From positions 186,001-250,000 of the forward strand of contig QHVH01000008.1 of assembly GCA_003222245.1 (NCBI GenBank): DNA of 64,000 nt, in the 5' to 3' direction. Below, piece after piece: positions 1 through 8,569 of this stretch. The position numbers and the translations under genes are program-made. How positions within the stretch are numbered: position 1 is the stretch's first letter; the number at the start of each line of letters is the position of its first letter. A model generated the notes under the pieces. The model was not told the origin of the DNA. It did not search any database and saw nothing but the letters and a program-made list of their open reading frames with translations. Source of the stretch: Blastocatellia bacterium AA13 (GTDB lineage: Bacteria > Acidobacteriota > Blastocatellia > UBA7656).

Positions 1-2
1 CT

Positions 3-734
3 TTACGACTGACCAGCACCGGTTATGACTATCCGCGCCGCGTACTCATGCATCGCGCTGCGGGTTACTCGTCACGCGGCGACACCATCATCAACGCGTC
101 GTACGTGGATATGTCCATACCCTACTCGGCAGGGGGGCTGTACTCGACGGTGGAAGACTTGTATCGGTGGGATCAAGCCCTGTACACGGAAAGGGCCTTG
201 TCGAAGAAATCCCTGGCTATGATGTTCACTGCGTTCACGGGCAATTACGGATATGGTTGGTACATCGCCGAGCAAGACGGCCATCGGTTCATCAGCCACA
301 GCGGTTGGATTGACGGCTTCGCCGCCTCGTTCGGGCGCTACCCGGACGACCGCGTCACAGTCATCGTCTTGAGCAACCTGGACAGCGCCCCAGTCAATAC
401 AATTGCTCGAAACTTAGGGGCGATTGCGCTCGGCCTGAGGCGCGAAACTCCGGAAGAGCATCGCGCGGTCAAAATCGACTCTAAAATCTACGACTCTTAC
501 GTCGGGCAGTATGAGCTTGCCCCTAATTTCATCATCACAATTACGAAGGAGGGGGATAGGCTGATGGGGCAGGCGACCGGACATCCGCAAGTCGAGTTGT
601 TCCCCGCATCTGAGAACGAGTTCTTCGTTAAGGAGTTCGACGCGAAAATCAAGTTCGTCAAGGGCGACAGCGGGAATGTGAGCCACGCGGTTGTCACATT
701 AAACGGGCGGGACACCCAGGCGAGAAAAAATTGA
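3..734 (+). CDS. Serine hydrolase (beta-lactamase/PBP4* family), 5' end outside window
   Basis: The frame is open from the first bases of the window, so the N-terminus, including the SxxK nucleophile motif, lies upstream. What remains is the C-terminal part of a class C beta-lactamase-like serine hydrolase. It shows the family segment SAGGLYSTVEDLYRW and then an HSG triad in HSGWIDGF, which stands where KTG lies in penicillin-binding proteins. The last 90 or so residues (from about KIYDSYVGQYEL) look like the small DUF3471-type domain that often follows such hydrolases. These enzymes are usually periplasmic esterases, peptidases or D-aminopeptidases. The substrate cannot be told from this fragment. 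A perfect hairpin lies 17 bases after the stop. Confidence 0.85.
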   Translation, partial: LRLTSTGYDYPRRVLMHRAAGYSSRGDTIINASYVDMSIPYSAGGLYSTVEDLYRWDQALYTERALSKKSLAMMFTAFTGNYGYGWYIAEQDGHRFISHSGWIDGFAASFGRYPDDRVTVIVLSNLDSAPVNTIARNLGAIALGLRRETPEEHRAVKIDSKIYDSYVGQYELAPNFIITITKEGDRLMGQATGHPQVELFPASENEFFVKEFDAKIKFVKGDSGNVSHAVVTLNGRDTQARKN

Positions 735-750
735 GCCTTTAAAGTCTCTT

Positions 751-785
751 GCTCTGCCTTTCCGGATTCCTCGGAAAGGCAGAGC
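751..785 (+). terminator. Perfect 14-bp hairpin after serine hydrolase
   Basis: The arms at 751-764 and 772-785 are exact reverse complements, with a 7-base loop. The hairpin starts 17 bases after the stop codon of the serine hydrolase. There is no clear T-run after it, so it is either a terminator of the U-poor kind or a stabilising 3' hairpin. Confidence 0.55.
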
Positions 786-797
786 TGCTGTTGCCAG

Positions 798-1082
798 CTA
801 TGCCTCAGCAATTTCATCTAGCTTAGCTATAGCTAGCGGAGAGAAAGCGGCGCGTAGAGGCCGGTACTTCTCAGGAGCGTCGGCAAGTGTCGAACGATGA
901 ACTGGCCCGCTCAGCCCGCAGTGGTAGGGCTTGTTGCGTTGAGCCAGCAGGCAAACTTCGATATCTCGAAGACTCGCGATAGGGCAACGGAGCGAATGCC
1001 ATCGCCAGAACCTAATCCCAACAAGAGAAGCTCTTCGTGATATTGAGGTGTAAACTAACGGAGCTGTCGCGGCGCCGTACAT
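798..1082 (-). pseudogene. Remnant of an IS4-type transposase N-terminus
   Basis: The minus-strand reading at about 974-867 gives SLRDIEVCLLAQRNKPYH, then GPVHRSTLADAPEK. This matches a hallmark stretch near the N-terminus of IS4-family (DUF4372-type) transposases, which as I recall it reads SLR(D/E)IEVCLxAQxxKLYHxG followed by (V/A)RRSTLADANE. On both sides the similarity stops at once, no DDE domain follows, and no terminal inverted repeats were seen. The piece is therefore a decayed fragment of an insertion sequence. Its limits are uncertain; only about 110 bases are clearly recognisable. Confidence 0.6.
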
Positions 1083-1147
1083 CTCATTGGCGATTTAACG
1101 TCGCTTCAACTTCTTCGCCTTATTCAAGAATTTTACGTTACGATCAC

Positions 1148-1390
1148 TTATTGTCTGGCTCCCGCCTGTTTGTGCAGTTCGGCGATCGCTGTTTCGTATT
1201 CACCATGCAGTTGGTTCAATGCTGTCTTTCCATCATTGTCCGTTGCCGTTGGATCTGCCCCTGCTTCGAGCAGGCGGCGGACAACGGAAGGATAGCTCCA
1301 CGTTACGGCGACCATTAATGGTGTATGGCCGTGGATATCGCTTGCTCTAAGATCCGCTCCAGCGTTCAACAGCACTGTTACGATGTCCAC
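1148..1390 (-). pseudogene. Ankyrin-repeat protein fragment
   Basis: Two ankyrin repeats are readable: IHGHTPLMVAV with VVRRLLEAGAD, and NDGKTALNQL. The end of a third repeat (VDIVTVLLNAGAD) lies at the start. In the same frame the ankyrin pattern continues upstream of the possible GTG at 1390 (through GRHSVDIQHSDRD) to about 1460, where an in-frame TGA ends it. No ATG with a ribosome binding site precedes it. This looks like the 3' end of a longer ankyrin gene whose front is lost, lying beside the transposase remnant. A short expressed protein from the GTG is possible but less likely. Confidence 0.55.
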
Positions 1391-1527
1391 ATCGCGGTCA
1401 GAATGTTGAATATCAACGCTATGACGCCCAATCCGCTGATTCGAATTGATGGCTCTGAGTCATCCGCATCGGAAACTCAGAAGTTTCAAACCCTTTTCAG
1501 GGTCTCGCCCCTTCAGGACGCTTGAAG

Positions 1528-3033
1528 TTAGCTCGATATCCTTTCAAATGCATGAGCTGCGCGAAGAACCGTGCTCTCGTCAAAGTGCTTGCCAATTATC
1601 ATCAATCCTACGGGCAGGCCATCAATCTTTCCGCACGGAAGGCTAATGGCTGGATGTCCGGTTACATCGAACGGACAAGTATTGGCGATGTTGCCGAGCG
1701 CGGATTGGAAGTAGGCCGTTGGATTATCCGGCGGAGGAATTCGCATCGCCTTCATAGGCGTCGTAGGCATCACCAGGACGTCAGCCTCCTTCAAGGCTTC
1801 ATCGTATGCGGCTCTAAGCGTTCGACTCAGATTCTGCGCTTTCGAATAATAGACTCCGCCGGTCTTTTCGCCGATATAACAGCCCAGCATCGCCACCGCT
1901 TTCACAGTGGCGGGATAGTCATTCGCTTTCTCTTTGCGCGCCGCGCCGTAGAACTCTCTCAAGGCTACCGAATGATGTCCGCGCCAGTTCCAACCGGCTC
2001 CGTTGCCAAGCACCATCTGCATAGTCGCGCCTTCCAATGCAATCCCGTTCCATATGTGAATGCCGTCGCGGTGCAGCGGTATCGAGATTTCATTTACGAT
2101 TGCTCCGCCGTCAGCGAGCCTTCGGGCGGCCGATTTCACCGTCTCATCGACCGCGGTCTCGGACATCTCTTCCCATCCGAAACCCTCGCTCACGATGGCG
2201 ACCTTGAGTCCCGACAATCCTTCATTCAATGCTTCGGTGTAGCGAGCGGTCTTTACATCGATCTGCCGCGGATCGAGTCCGTCAGGCCCGGCTGTCACTT
2301 CGAGCAGAAGAGCGCTGTCGGCTACGGTGCGAGTCATTGGTCCCGTGTGATCGAGAGTCGACTCGATAGGAAAGATTCCGGTGTAGGGCACCAGACCATG
2401 CGTCGGCTTCAGGCCTACTATGCCGCTCCACGAAGCGGGGAGTCGAACCGATCCGCCTTGATCGCCGCCCATCGCCATGTCGACTGCGCCGGCGGCGATC
2501 AACGCGGCGCATCCGCTCGACGATCCGCCGCTGGAATACTCGGGATTTGCCGGATTCAACACGGGCTTCGGATAGCTGGTATGGCTGCCTCCTGAAAAGC
2601 AGAAATTCTCGCAGACGGCTTTACCGGTGATCTCTCCGCCGGCTTCGAGAATGCGCGTGACTACCGTAGCGTCCTCATCGGGAACGAACCCCTCGAGCAC
2701 GGCGGATCCGTTGTGCATCGGAAGTCCCGCCACGGCGATATTGTCTTTCAATGCGATCTTGCGCCCCGCGAGTTTTCCCTCCGCGGCCGTTCTGATCGAA
2801 CAGCGCCATGCCCAGGCGTTGTAGGGATTTTCGTCAACCGTGGGCGCTCGGCCCTTGTCGCGATTCTCGTTCGGACTGAGCCGCGGAGCTTCGAGTTGAT
2901 CCAATCGAGAATATGAAGCTAGTGTTCCGCCGGCGATGTTGAGGAACACCTCGGCTTCCGAATCGTTGACTTCGAAACCGAGCTTTGACGCAATGCGCTG
3001 GAGATCGGCTTTTGTGGGTGCGGGGACTGGCAT
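1528..3033 (-). CDS. Amidase (amidase signature family)
   Basis: This 501-residue protein has the full Ser-cisSer-Lys triad of amidase-signature enzymes: Lys96 in KIALKDNI, the cis-serine about 171 in the GGSSSG loop, and the nucleophile about Ser195 in GGDQGGSVRLPA. The 24-residue gap between the two serines agrees with the family. The protein most resembles the nitrile-pathway amidases of actinobacteria, which hydrolyse short amides to acid and ammonia; the true substrate is unknown. No signal peptide is seen, so it is cytoplasmic. The ATG at 3033 is preceded by AAGGAG at good spacing. It is divergent from the AlkA-like gene. Confidence 0.93.
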   Translation of the reverse strand: MPVPAPTKADLQRIASKLGFEVNDSEAEVFLNIAGGTLASYSRLDQLEAPRLSPNENRDKGRAPTVDENPYNAWAWRCSIRTAAEGKLAGRKIALKDNIAVAGLPMHNGSAVLEGFVPDEDATVVTRILEAGGEITGKAVCENFCFSGGSHTSYPKPVLNPANPEYSSGGSSSGCAALIAAGAVDMAMGGDQGGSVRLPASWSGIVGLKPTHGLVPYTGIFPIESTLDHTGPMTRTVADSALLLEVTAGPDGLDPRQIDVKTARYTEALNEGLSGLKVAIVSEGFGWEEMSETAVDETVKSAARRLADGGAIVNEISIPLHRDGIHIWNGIALEGATMQMVLGNGAGWNWRGHHSVALREFYGAARKEKANDYPATVKAVAMLGCYIGEKTGGVYYSKAQNLSRTLRAAYDEALKEADVLVMPTTPMKAMRIPPPDNPTAYFQSALGNIANTCPFDVTGHPAISLPCGKIDGLPVGLMIIGKHFDESTVLRAAHAFERISS

Positions 3034-3203
3034 GGGCGACTCCTTGAGTGACTGAGTTTTCTAAGCGGACAAAGAATAAGAAAGAATCTGATTTGATTCA
3101 ACTCACTTCGAAATACATCTGCTTGCCGCCTCAACCTTGCGGGCGTATATTCACCAGTCCTCAGTGGATTCCGCGCTCTAAAACAATCAAGACAAGAGGA
3201 ACT

Positions 3204-3851
3204 GTGCCAAGGATCCTGACTGAACGTACGCTCTCACTCGGAGTAAGGGCGCTCTGCGAGCGCGACCGTGATCTTGCCCGGATCGTCAAGGCGTACGGCC
3301 GACCGCCGATGTGGGAGCGAACGCCGGGATTTCCCACGCTGCTGCACATAATCCTCGAACAGCAAGTTTCGCTCGCGTCGGCTAGATCCGCTTTTGAAAA
3401 GCTTCAGATGATCGCGTCTCCGCTGACGCCGATGCGGTTTCTGGAATTGGACGACGCGACGTTGAAAGCAGCGGGCTTCAGCCGGCAGAAGACTATCTAC
3501 GGCAGGATTCTCTCGGAGTCTATCGTCAGTGGAGAGCTTGACCTCGATCGCATTGTTCTTATGGCGGACGAGGAAGCTCGAGCGGAGCTCATGAGGATCA
3601 AAGGCATCGGGTTATGGACCGCGGATATCTATCTGCTGATGGCTCTGCAAAGACCCGATATCTGGCCGCGCGGCGATCTCGCGCTGGCTTCGGCCGTTCA
3701 GAAGGTGAAAAAGCTTGGCTCGGTTCCAGATCACGACCGGCTTGGCAGGATGAGCGAGCGATGGAGACCCTGGCGAGCGGTTGCCGCCCGGTTGTTCTGG
3801 CACTACTATCTCAGTTCCCGAAAATCAAATCCCACTAAAAAGAAGAGGTGA
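3204..3851 (+). CDS. AlkA-like DNA-3-methyladenine glycosylase (HhH-GPD)
   Basis: Cytoplasmic base-excision repair enzyme of the helix-hairpin-helix GPD superfamily, removing alkylated purines. The hairpin reads LMRIKGIGLWTADIYLLMAL, and the catalytic Asp follows in WPRGDLAL, as in AlkA-type glycosylases. The N-terminal TBP-like AlkA domain is absent, so the protein (about 216 residues) is of the short type. I chose a GTG at 3204, preceded by AAGAGG. The frame is open back to 3048, but that extension is lysine-rich and unlike the family. The protein ends in a basic tail (NPTKKKR). The next gene begins 3 bases after the stop, which suggests co-transcription. Confidence 0.88.
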   Translation: MPRILTERTLSLGVRALCERDRDLARIVKAYGRPPMWERTPGFPTLLHIILEQQVSLASARSAFEKLQMIASPLTPMRFLELDDATLKAAGFSRQKTIYGRILSESIVSGELDLDRIVLMADEEARAELMRIKGIGLWTADIYLLMALQRPDIWPRGDLALASAVQKVKKLGSVPDHDRLGRMSERWRPWRAVAARLFWHYYLSSRKSNPTKKKR

Positions 3852-3854
3852 TTG

Positions 3855-4658
3855 ATGGCGCGTCGCGTGTTCTTCAACCGCAAGACTGGTTTGTGTATTC
3901 CGCTGCTGGCGCTGGCATTTCTGTTTGTCCCTTCGAATGCCGGGGCACAGGATTTATTCGAGATTCAGGTCTATCCGTACGATACCGTCGAGCCGCATCA
4001 CACGATGTTTGAATTCCATATGAACTTCTTTCCGAGCGGAACGAAGACGACCGAGAACGGAAAGTTTCCCGTCAATCATCAGTTTCACTTTACTACTGAA
4101 ATCACGCACGGAATCACGAAGCACTTTGAGCTTGCAGGCTATATTGTCACTGCGTGGGTTCCGGATGTGGGGCCAAAATTCGCCGGGGCAAGGATCCGTC
4201 CGCGCTTTCGGCTTCCTGAAGAGTGGCATCTACCGTTCAAGTTCAGCCTGAGCACCGAACTCGGCTTCAATAAACATCAGTTCGACAGCAATACGATCAC
4301 TCTCGAGCTCAGGCCGATAATCGAGAAGGAGCTTGGGAAGTGGTACTTGTCGTTCAATCCCGATTTCGCAAAATCGTTCAAAGGAACCGACTCGCACCGA
4401 GGCTTTGGCTTCGAGCCCGGAGTCAAGGTTTCATACGCGGTCACTAAGAAGGTCGAGCCGGGAATCGAATATTATGCGGAGACGGGCCCGATCTCACATT
4501 TCGAGCCGATTGAGGATCAACACCACATTGTCTTTGGCACGGTGGACGTCAATACGACTCCGAACTGGGAATTGAATTTCGGAGTGGGCAAGGGACTGAC
4601 TGGATCAAGCGAGCACTGGATCGTCAAATGGATCGTTGGATATCGATTCGGCTTCTGA
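3855..4658 (+). CDS. Secreted, probably outer-membrane beta-barrel protein
   Basis: A signal peptide is clear: basic start, hydrophobic core LCIPLLALAFLFV, likely cut after NAGA. The mature part alternates polar and aromatic residues in short strands (FHFTTEITHGITKHFELAGYI, then WYLSFNPDFAKSF) and ends YRFGF with a terminal Phe, the usual end of an outer-membrane barrel. There are many His and Glu residues. I do not recognise a named family; it resembles the small barrels often annotated as transporter-like or phenol-degradation MetA-type proteins. The ATG at 3855 follows a weak TTG at 3852. A palindromic repeat lies downstream. Confidence 0.65.
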   Translation: MARRVFFNRKTGLCIPLLALAFLFVPSNAGAQDLFEIQVYPYDTVEPHHTMFEFHMNFFPSGTKTTENGKFPVNHQFHFTTEITHGITKHFELAGYIVTAWVPDVGPKFAGARIRPRFRLPEEWHLPFKFSLSTELGFNKHQFDSNTITLELRPIIEKELGKWYLSFNPDFAKSFKGTDSHRGFGFEPGVKVSYAVTKKVEPGIEYYAETGPISHFEPIEDQHHIVFGTVDVNTTPNWELNFGVGKGLTGSSEHWIVKWIVGYRFGF

Positions 4659-4739
4659 AATGAATTTGAATAAGGAAGAGTCAGAGTCCGATGGGAAGGT
4701 ACGCGAGAAGATTTCGCGACTCAAAATGAAATCAATGTA

Positions 4740-4872
4740 GGGGCGACACGCCGTGTTTCACGCCGTGGCCGCCTCTCTCTACGCCATAATTTAAACACCC
4801 GCCGTCGGCACAGTTCAATTTCGCGAGAAAAGAACCTAACGCAAAGAGGGGCGGCCACGGATGTGCCGCCCC
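4740..4872. repeat. Imperfect palindromic intergenic element
   Basis: The outer arms GGGGCGACAC (4740-4749) and GTGCCGCCCC (4863-4872) pair with one mismatch. The inner arms at 4763-4778 and 4845-4860 pair at 15 of 16 positions. About 66 AT-richer bases lie between them. The element sits between two convergent genes, and its size and structure recall a REP/MITE-like repeat. It may also stop transcription from both sides. No second copy was noticed in this window. Confidence 0.55.
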
Positions 4873-4991
4873 CAACAAGTTATTCAAGTTGGTAGTAATT
4901 CTTTGGCTTGTCCAGTGAAAAACAAACCGTCACTTTCCATGCCGCCCGACGACGGCCGCCTGACGAGGCTACTCGTCGCTGCACCTGAATT

Positions 4992-5789
4992 TCAGAACCG
5001 CTCCAGGCTCACGTTACCGGATACGGATTTTACTTTGATAGTGCGCAAGCCTGATCCCACTTTGCCGCGGGCGGTGCGTCCAGGTCCGTATTGACGCTCC
5101 TGAACCTGAATTGGGAAATCAGTCTTGAGCGCGCCGCTCAAACTCGACATCTCGATGTCCGCATCGAGACTCGCGGGGGCTTTAACGGATACGTCGCCGC
5201 TGGCGCTCGAGAATTCCATGTTTCCCGACCCTTCAAGCTGCGAGATCTCCACTTCGACGTTCCCGCTTGCGGAACGCGCGTTAACCACGCCGGCCGTGTT
5301 CCTGACCTTCACGTTTCCGCTCGCCGAAGAAGCGTTCACCTCGCCGGAAACATCGCGAAGGCTCACATTGCCGCTGGCCGACTTGGCCGTTATGACGCCG
5401 GTCACGGCTGAGATTTCGATGTTACCGCTCGCGGTCGAGAGCTTATCGAAGTTGTATTTGATCGAGCGTGGAACCTGAATCTGAAAGTGCAAGGTCGCAT
5501 CGCAGTTGTTGCATTGCTCGGGATACTTCGCTCGAAGCTCGATGCGGTCGCCGGCGCTCAGATCTTCAACGGAGACCTTGTCGAGATCGCGCCCTTCACG
5601 AACCGCCGTCACCACCACGGCTCCGCCGTCATAACCGGCGACGGTGATGTTTCCCGACACGCCGCGAATGTTTATATGGCCGCCCGGCCCGAGTTGATAT
5701 GTTTTGTTGAAATCCTGCGCCGAGGCTGCCGCGGACGCTACAACCAATACACCAATCACTGCAAGAACGTGCGAAAATACTTTCTTCAT
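4992..5789 (-). CDS. DUF4097-type beta-strand repeat protein, secreted
   Basis: This 265-residue protein has a signal peptide (HVLAVIGVLVVASAAASA, cut before QDF). The rest is a chain of short repeats built around SASGNV, SGNIEIS, SASGDVSV and SLSGAL. This is the pattern of DUF4097 'putative adhesin' proteins, which fold as a right-handed beta-helix. Such proteins are periplasmic or surface-exposed and often lie beside regulators or permeases; no enzyme function is known. It lies 132 bases downstream of the ADOP permease on the same strand, and the two may be transcribed together. Confidence 0.85.
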   Translation of the reverse strand: MKKVFSHVLAVIGVLVVASAAASAQDFNKTYQLGPGGHINIRGVSGNITVAGYDGGAVVVTAVREGRDLDKVSVEDLSAGDRIELRAKYPEQCNNCDATLHFQIQVPRSIKYNFDKLSTASGNIEISAVTGVITAKSASGNVSLRDVSGEVNASSASGNVKVRNTAGVVNARSASGNVEVEISQLEGSGNMEFSSASGDVSVKAPASLDADIEMSSLSGALKTDFPIQVQERQYGPGRTARGKVGSGLRTIKVKSVSGNVSLERF

Positions 5790-5921
5790 TTTCCTAGCTC
5801 CGTTTCATAAGATTTGCCGAACCACATTCCGGTCGTAAGTGAGGCCAGGTTCAAAAAGGTTACAAGCCGAAGAGAATAATTTACCTTCTCGATGTATGAA
5901 GCGAGCAACATCCGGGCTGTT

Positions 5922-8372
5922 TTATTCATATCGCAGAGCGATAATCGGGTCTACCCTGGTTGCCTTTCGAGCAGGTATATAGCTCGCGAAGATCGATACG
6001 CCTATAATGAGTATCGAAACGGCCGCGAAGGTCCGGCTATCAGTCGCGGTGACTCCGTACAATAAGCCCGAGAAGCTCGATAGCAGTCTGGCAAGCAGGA
6101 ACGATCCGGCCAATCCGATCACTACTCCCGCGATCACAAGCGCGAAACCCTGTCCGACGATCAGCTTTATGACATGCTTGGATTCAGCTCCCAGCGCCAT
6201 TCGAATGCCAATCTCATGAGTGCGCTGGCTCACCGAGTATGCCATTACTCCGTAGATGCCCACCGACGCCAGCAGGAGAGCAAGCGCCGCGAAGAAGCCA
6301 AGCAGCATCAGATTGAGCCTCGGCTGTGCCACGGACGCCGACAGGAGGCGATCCATCGTTGAAATTTCATAAACGGGCTGATCGCCGTCCAAGCCGCGAA
6401 CCTTCTCGGTCAGCGGGCCGGCCAACATCAAGGGAGCACTGCCCGCTGCGTGAATAGCCACGTACATCGTTCTCAGGGGCCGCTGTAGATACGAAAAGTA
6501 GACCTGTTCGCGCCCTTCCTTGCTCGGATCGTAGTGCTTCACATGCTCTACGACTCCGACGATCGTCCCCCAGTTTATCCCCTGCGGCCCGCCGCCCACT
6601 GAAATGCGCTTGCCGACGGCGTCAGAGTTGGGCCAGAAGCGCTTGGCGAACCCAGTATCAACTACAACCACGGCGGGTGCGGTCTCGTTATCGGATTCAG
6701 AAAGCAATCGCCCATTTAGCAGCGGGATTCCCATGGCGGCGAAGTATCCGGGACTGACCGAGCGCCGATCCGCCTCTATGTACGCATATCCGTTCCGTCG
6801 AAGCAGCCCTTCATCTACCGACGTGTCTTCGACCATCGTAGTACCGGATGAGCCCGATCCGCTCAGCGGAAGCTGTGAGACAATTCCGGCCGATTCGACG
6901 CCCGGCGCGTCTCTCAAGCTCTCAAGCAGTCGCTTATAATACGTCGCAACCAGGGCGTTTTCGCGGTAGCGGGCCTGAGGCAACGACAGCCTGGCCGTAA
7001 GAACATTATCGGTATGATATCCCAACTTCACTTCGGTGAGCCTGCTGAAGCTCCTCATCATCAAGCCTGCTCCAACCAGCAGCACCAGCGCGAGAGCTAC
7101 TTCGGAAACGACTAAGACGCTGCGCAGACGTCCCGATCCCGAGCCCGATGTGCGGCCTCCATCTTTCAATGAGCCCTGAAGGTTCGGCCTGGAGACGTGA
7201 ATGGCCGGCGCCAATCCGAATACGATGCCCGTGATAATAGAAACCAGGAAGCTGAAGGCGAGAACGATTCCATTCAACTGAATGTCGGCAAGCCTCGGAA
7301 TGTTTCTCGGACCAGATGCGGTGAAAGCCTTCAGGCTAAGAAATGCGAGCGCGATGCCCATAATACCTCCGACCAGGGCGAGCACAATGCTCTCAGTCAT
7401 GAGCTGCCGGACTATTCGCGCGCGACGAGCACCCAGCGCCGCCCGGATCGCAATCTCTTTTTCCCGCGCGCTCGCTCGCGCGAGAAGCAAGTTGGCGACA
7501 TTCGCGCAGGCGATCAGCAGCACGAATCCCACCGCTCCCAGCAAGACCAGCAGCGCCGGCCGCACGCTTCCTACCGTTTGCTCGTGAAGAGGAACGGCAT
7601 AGAGACCCCAGCCGCTCGCTTCTCTGTAATTGTCGGGAAATTGCTGCGAGAGATTGCCTGCTATGCGGGCTAGATCGTCTCTTGCCTGATCAAACGAAAC
7701 GCCCTGCTTTAGACGGCCGATCATCTGAAGATAATGAGACCCGCGAGAGTTCAGTCTGGCGCGGTCGAGTCCCAACGGCAGCCACATATCGACTTCATCG
7801 GGAAAGCTGAAGCCGGGCGGCATCACGCCAATGACAGTGAGGCTCTCGCCATCCAGCGACACTGTCGATCCGACTACGTTGGGGTCAGCTCCGAATCGGC
7901 GTTTCCATAGCGCCTGACTTAACAGAACTACTCTGTTTTTCCCGGCCTCATCCTCCTGGGCCGCAAAGGTTCGCCCCCGCTCCGCGTTGACTCGCAGTAT
8001 ATCGAACAGGCTTGCCGATACGACGGCGGTTGGAACCCATTCAGGATTGCCATTGCCGGTCAGATTTACTCCGGTCGTGCTGTACGCAGCCAGATCTTCG
8101 AACGACTGATTCTGTTCCTTGAGATCGAACAGTTCAGGCTCTGATATCCAATTTCGCGGGATTCCTTCTTTGTCGAACTTGCCCCACACCATAGCCAGCC
8201 GGTCAGGCTCAGAGTAAGGAAGCGGACGGAGCAGGACGTTGTACACCACACTAAAAATGGCGCTGTTGGCGCCTATGCCCAACGCCAGTGCGATCAGCGC
8301 AACCGCGGTGAACGCGGGCCTCTTGAGCAATATGCGAAAAGCGTATCGGATATCTTGAAAGAAGTCTGTCAT
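5922..8372 (-). CDS. ADOP-type ABC permease (MacB/FtsX-like, no ATPase domain)
   Basis: The 816-residue membrane protein starts DIRYAFRILLKRPAFTAVAL, the typical opening of acidobacterial duplicated orphan permeases. The order is: one TM helix, a large periplasmic MacB_PCD domain (about 50-240), an FtsX core with three TM helices (about 270-390), a second TM helix and MacB_PCD domain (about 415-660), and a second FtsX core (from about 690, ending DPIIALRYE). No ATP-binding domain is fused or adjacent, so any partner ATPase must be encoded elsewhere. Homologues with an ATPase move peptides, antibiotics or lipoproteins, or work mechanically. The substrate is unknown. Confidence 0.92.
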   Translation of the reverse strand: MTDFFQDIRYAFRILLKRPAFTAVALIALALGIGANSAIFSVVYNVLLRPLPYSEPDRLAMVWGKFDKEGIPRNWISEPELFDLKEQNQSFEDLAAYSTTGVNLTGNGNPEWVPTAVVSASLFDILRVNAERGRTFAAQEDEAGKNRVVLLSQALWKRRFGADPNVVGSTVSLDGESLTVIGVMPPGFSFPDEVDMWLPLGLDRARLNSRGSHYLQMIGRLKQGVSFDQARDDLARIAGNLSQQFPDNYREASGWGLYAVPLHEQTVGSVRPALLVLLGAVGFVLLIACANVANLLLARASAREKEIAIRAALGARRARIVRQLMTESIVLALVGGIMGIALAFLSLKAFTASGPRNIPRLADIQLNGIVLAFSFLVSIITGIVFGLAPAIHVSRPNLQGSLKDGGRTSGSGSGRLRSVLVVSEVALALVLLVGAGLMMRSFSRLTEVKLGYHTDNVLTARLSLPQARYRENALVATYYKRLLESLRDAPGVESAGIVSQLPLSGSGSSGTTMVEDTSVDEGLLRRNGYAYIEADRRSVSPGYFAAMGIPLLNGRLLSESDNETAPAVVVVDTGFAKRFWPNSDAVGKRISVGGGPQGINWGTIVGVVEHVKHYDPSKEGREQVYFSYLQRPLRTMYVAIHAAGSAPLMLAGPLTEKVRGLDGDQPVYEISTMDRLLSASVAQPRLNLMLLGFFAALALLLASVGIYGVMAYSVSQRTHEIGIRMALGAESKHVIKLIVGQGFALVIAGVVIGLAGSFLLARLLSSFSGLLYGVTATDSRTFAAVSILIIGVSIFASYIPARKATRVDPIIALRYE

Positions 8373-8569
8373 GGTTAGTTACTCGTTATCTCAATATGTG
8401 CTAAAAAAACAGCATCCCTCGTCAATGGAAAACGCTCTGGTGTGTGCGAGAATCCGGCAAAAAGTTTCAAGAGCTTCCCGAGTACAATTACGCGGCAACC
8501 GAGTAGTCCGAGTGCAGCAAGCACCCGCTTCGCTTGAAGGCGATCGGGGCATCTTCTACTCTTGGAAAG

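Noticed and set aside
1522-2595. A 357-residue plus-strand frame opposite the amidase
   Set aside because: The amidase triad is intact on the minus strand; the plus frame is Arg/Ser/His-rich without a known domain, as expected of a shadow.
4861-5094. A 77-codon plus-strand frame between two convergent genes
   Set aside because: Its start lies inside the palindromic repeat, it runs antisense into the DUF4097 gene, and it shows no domain.
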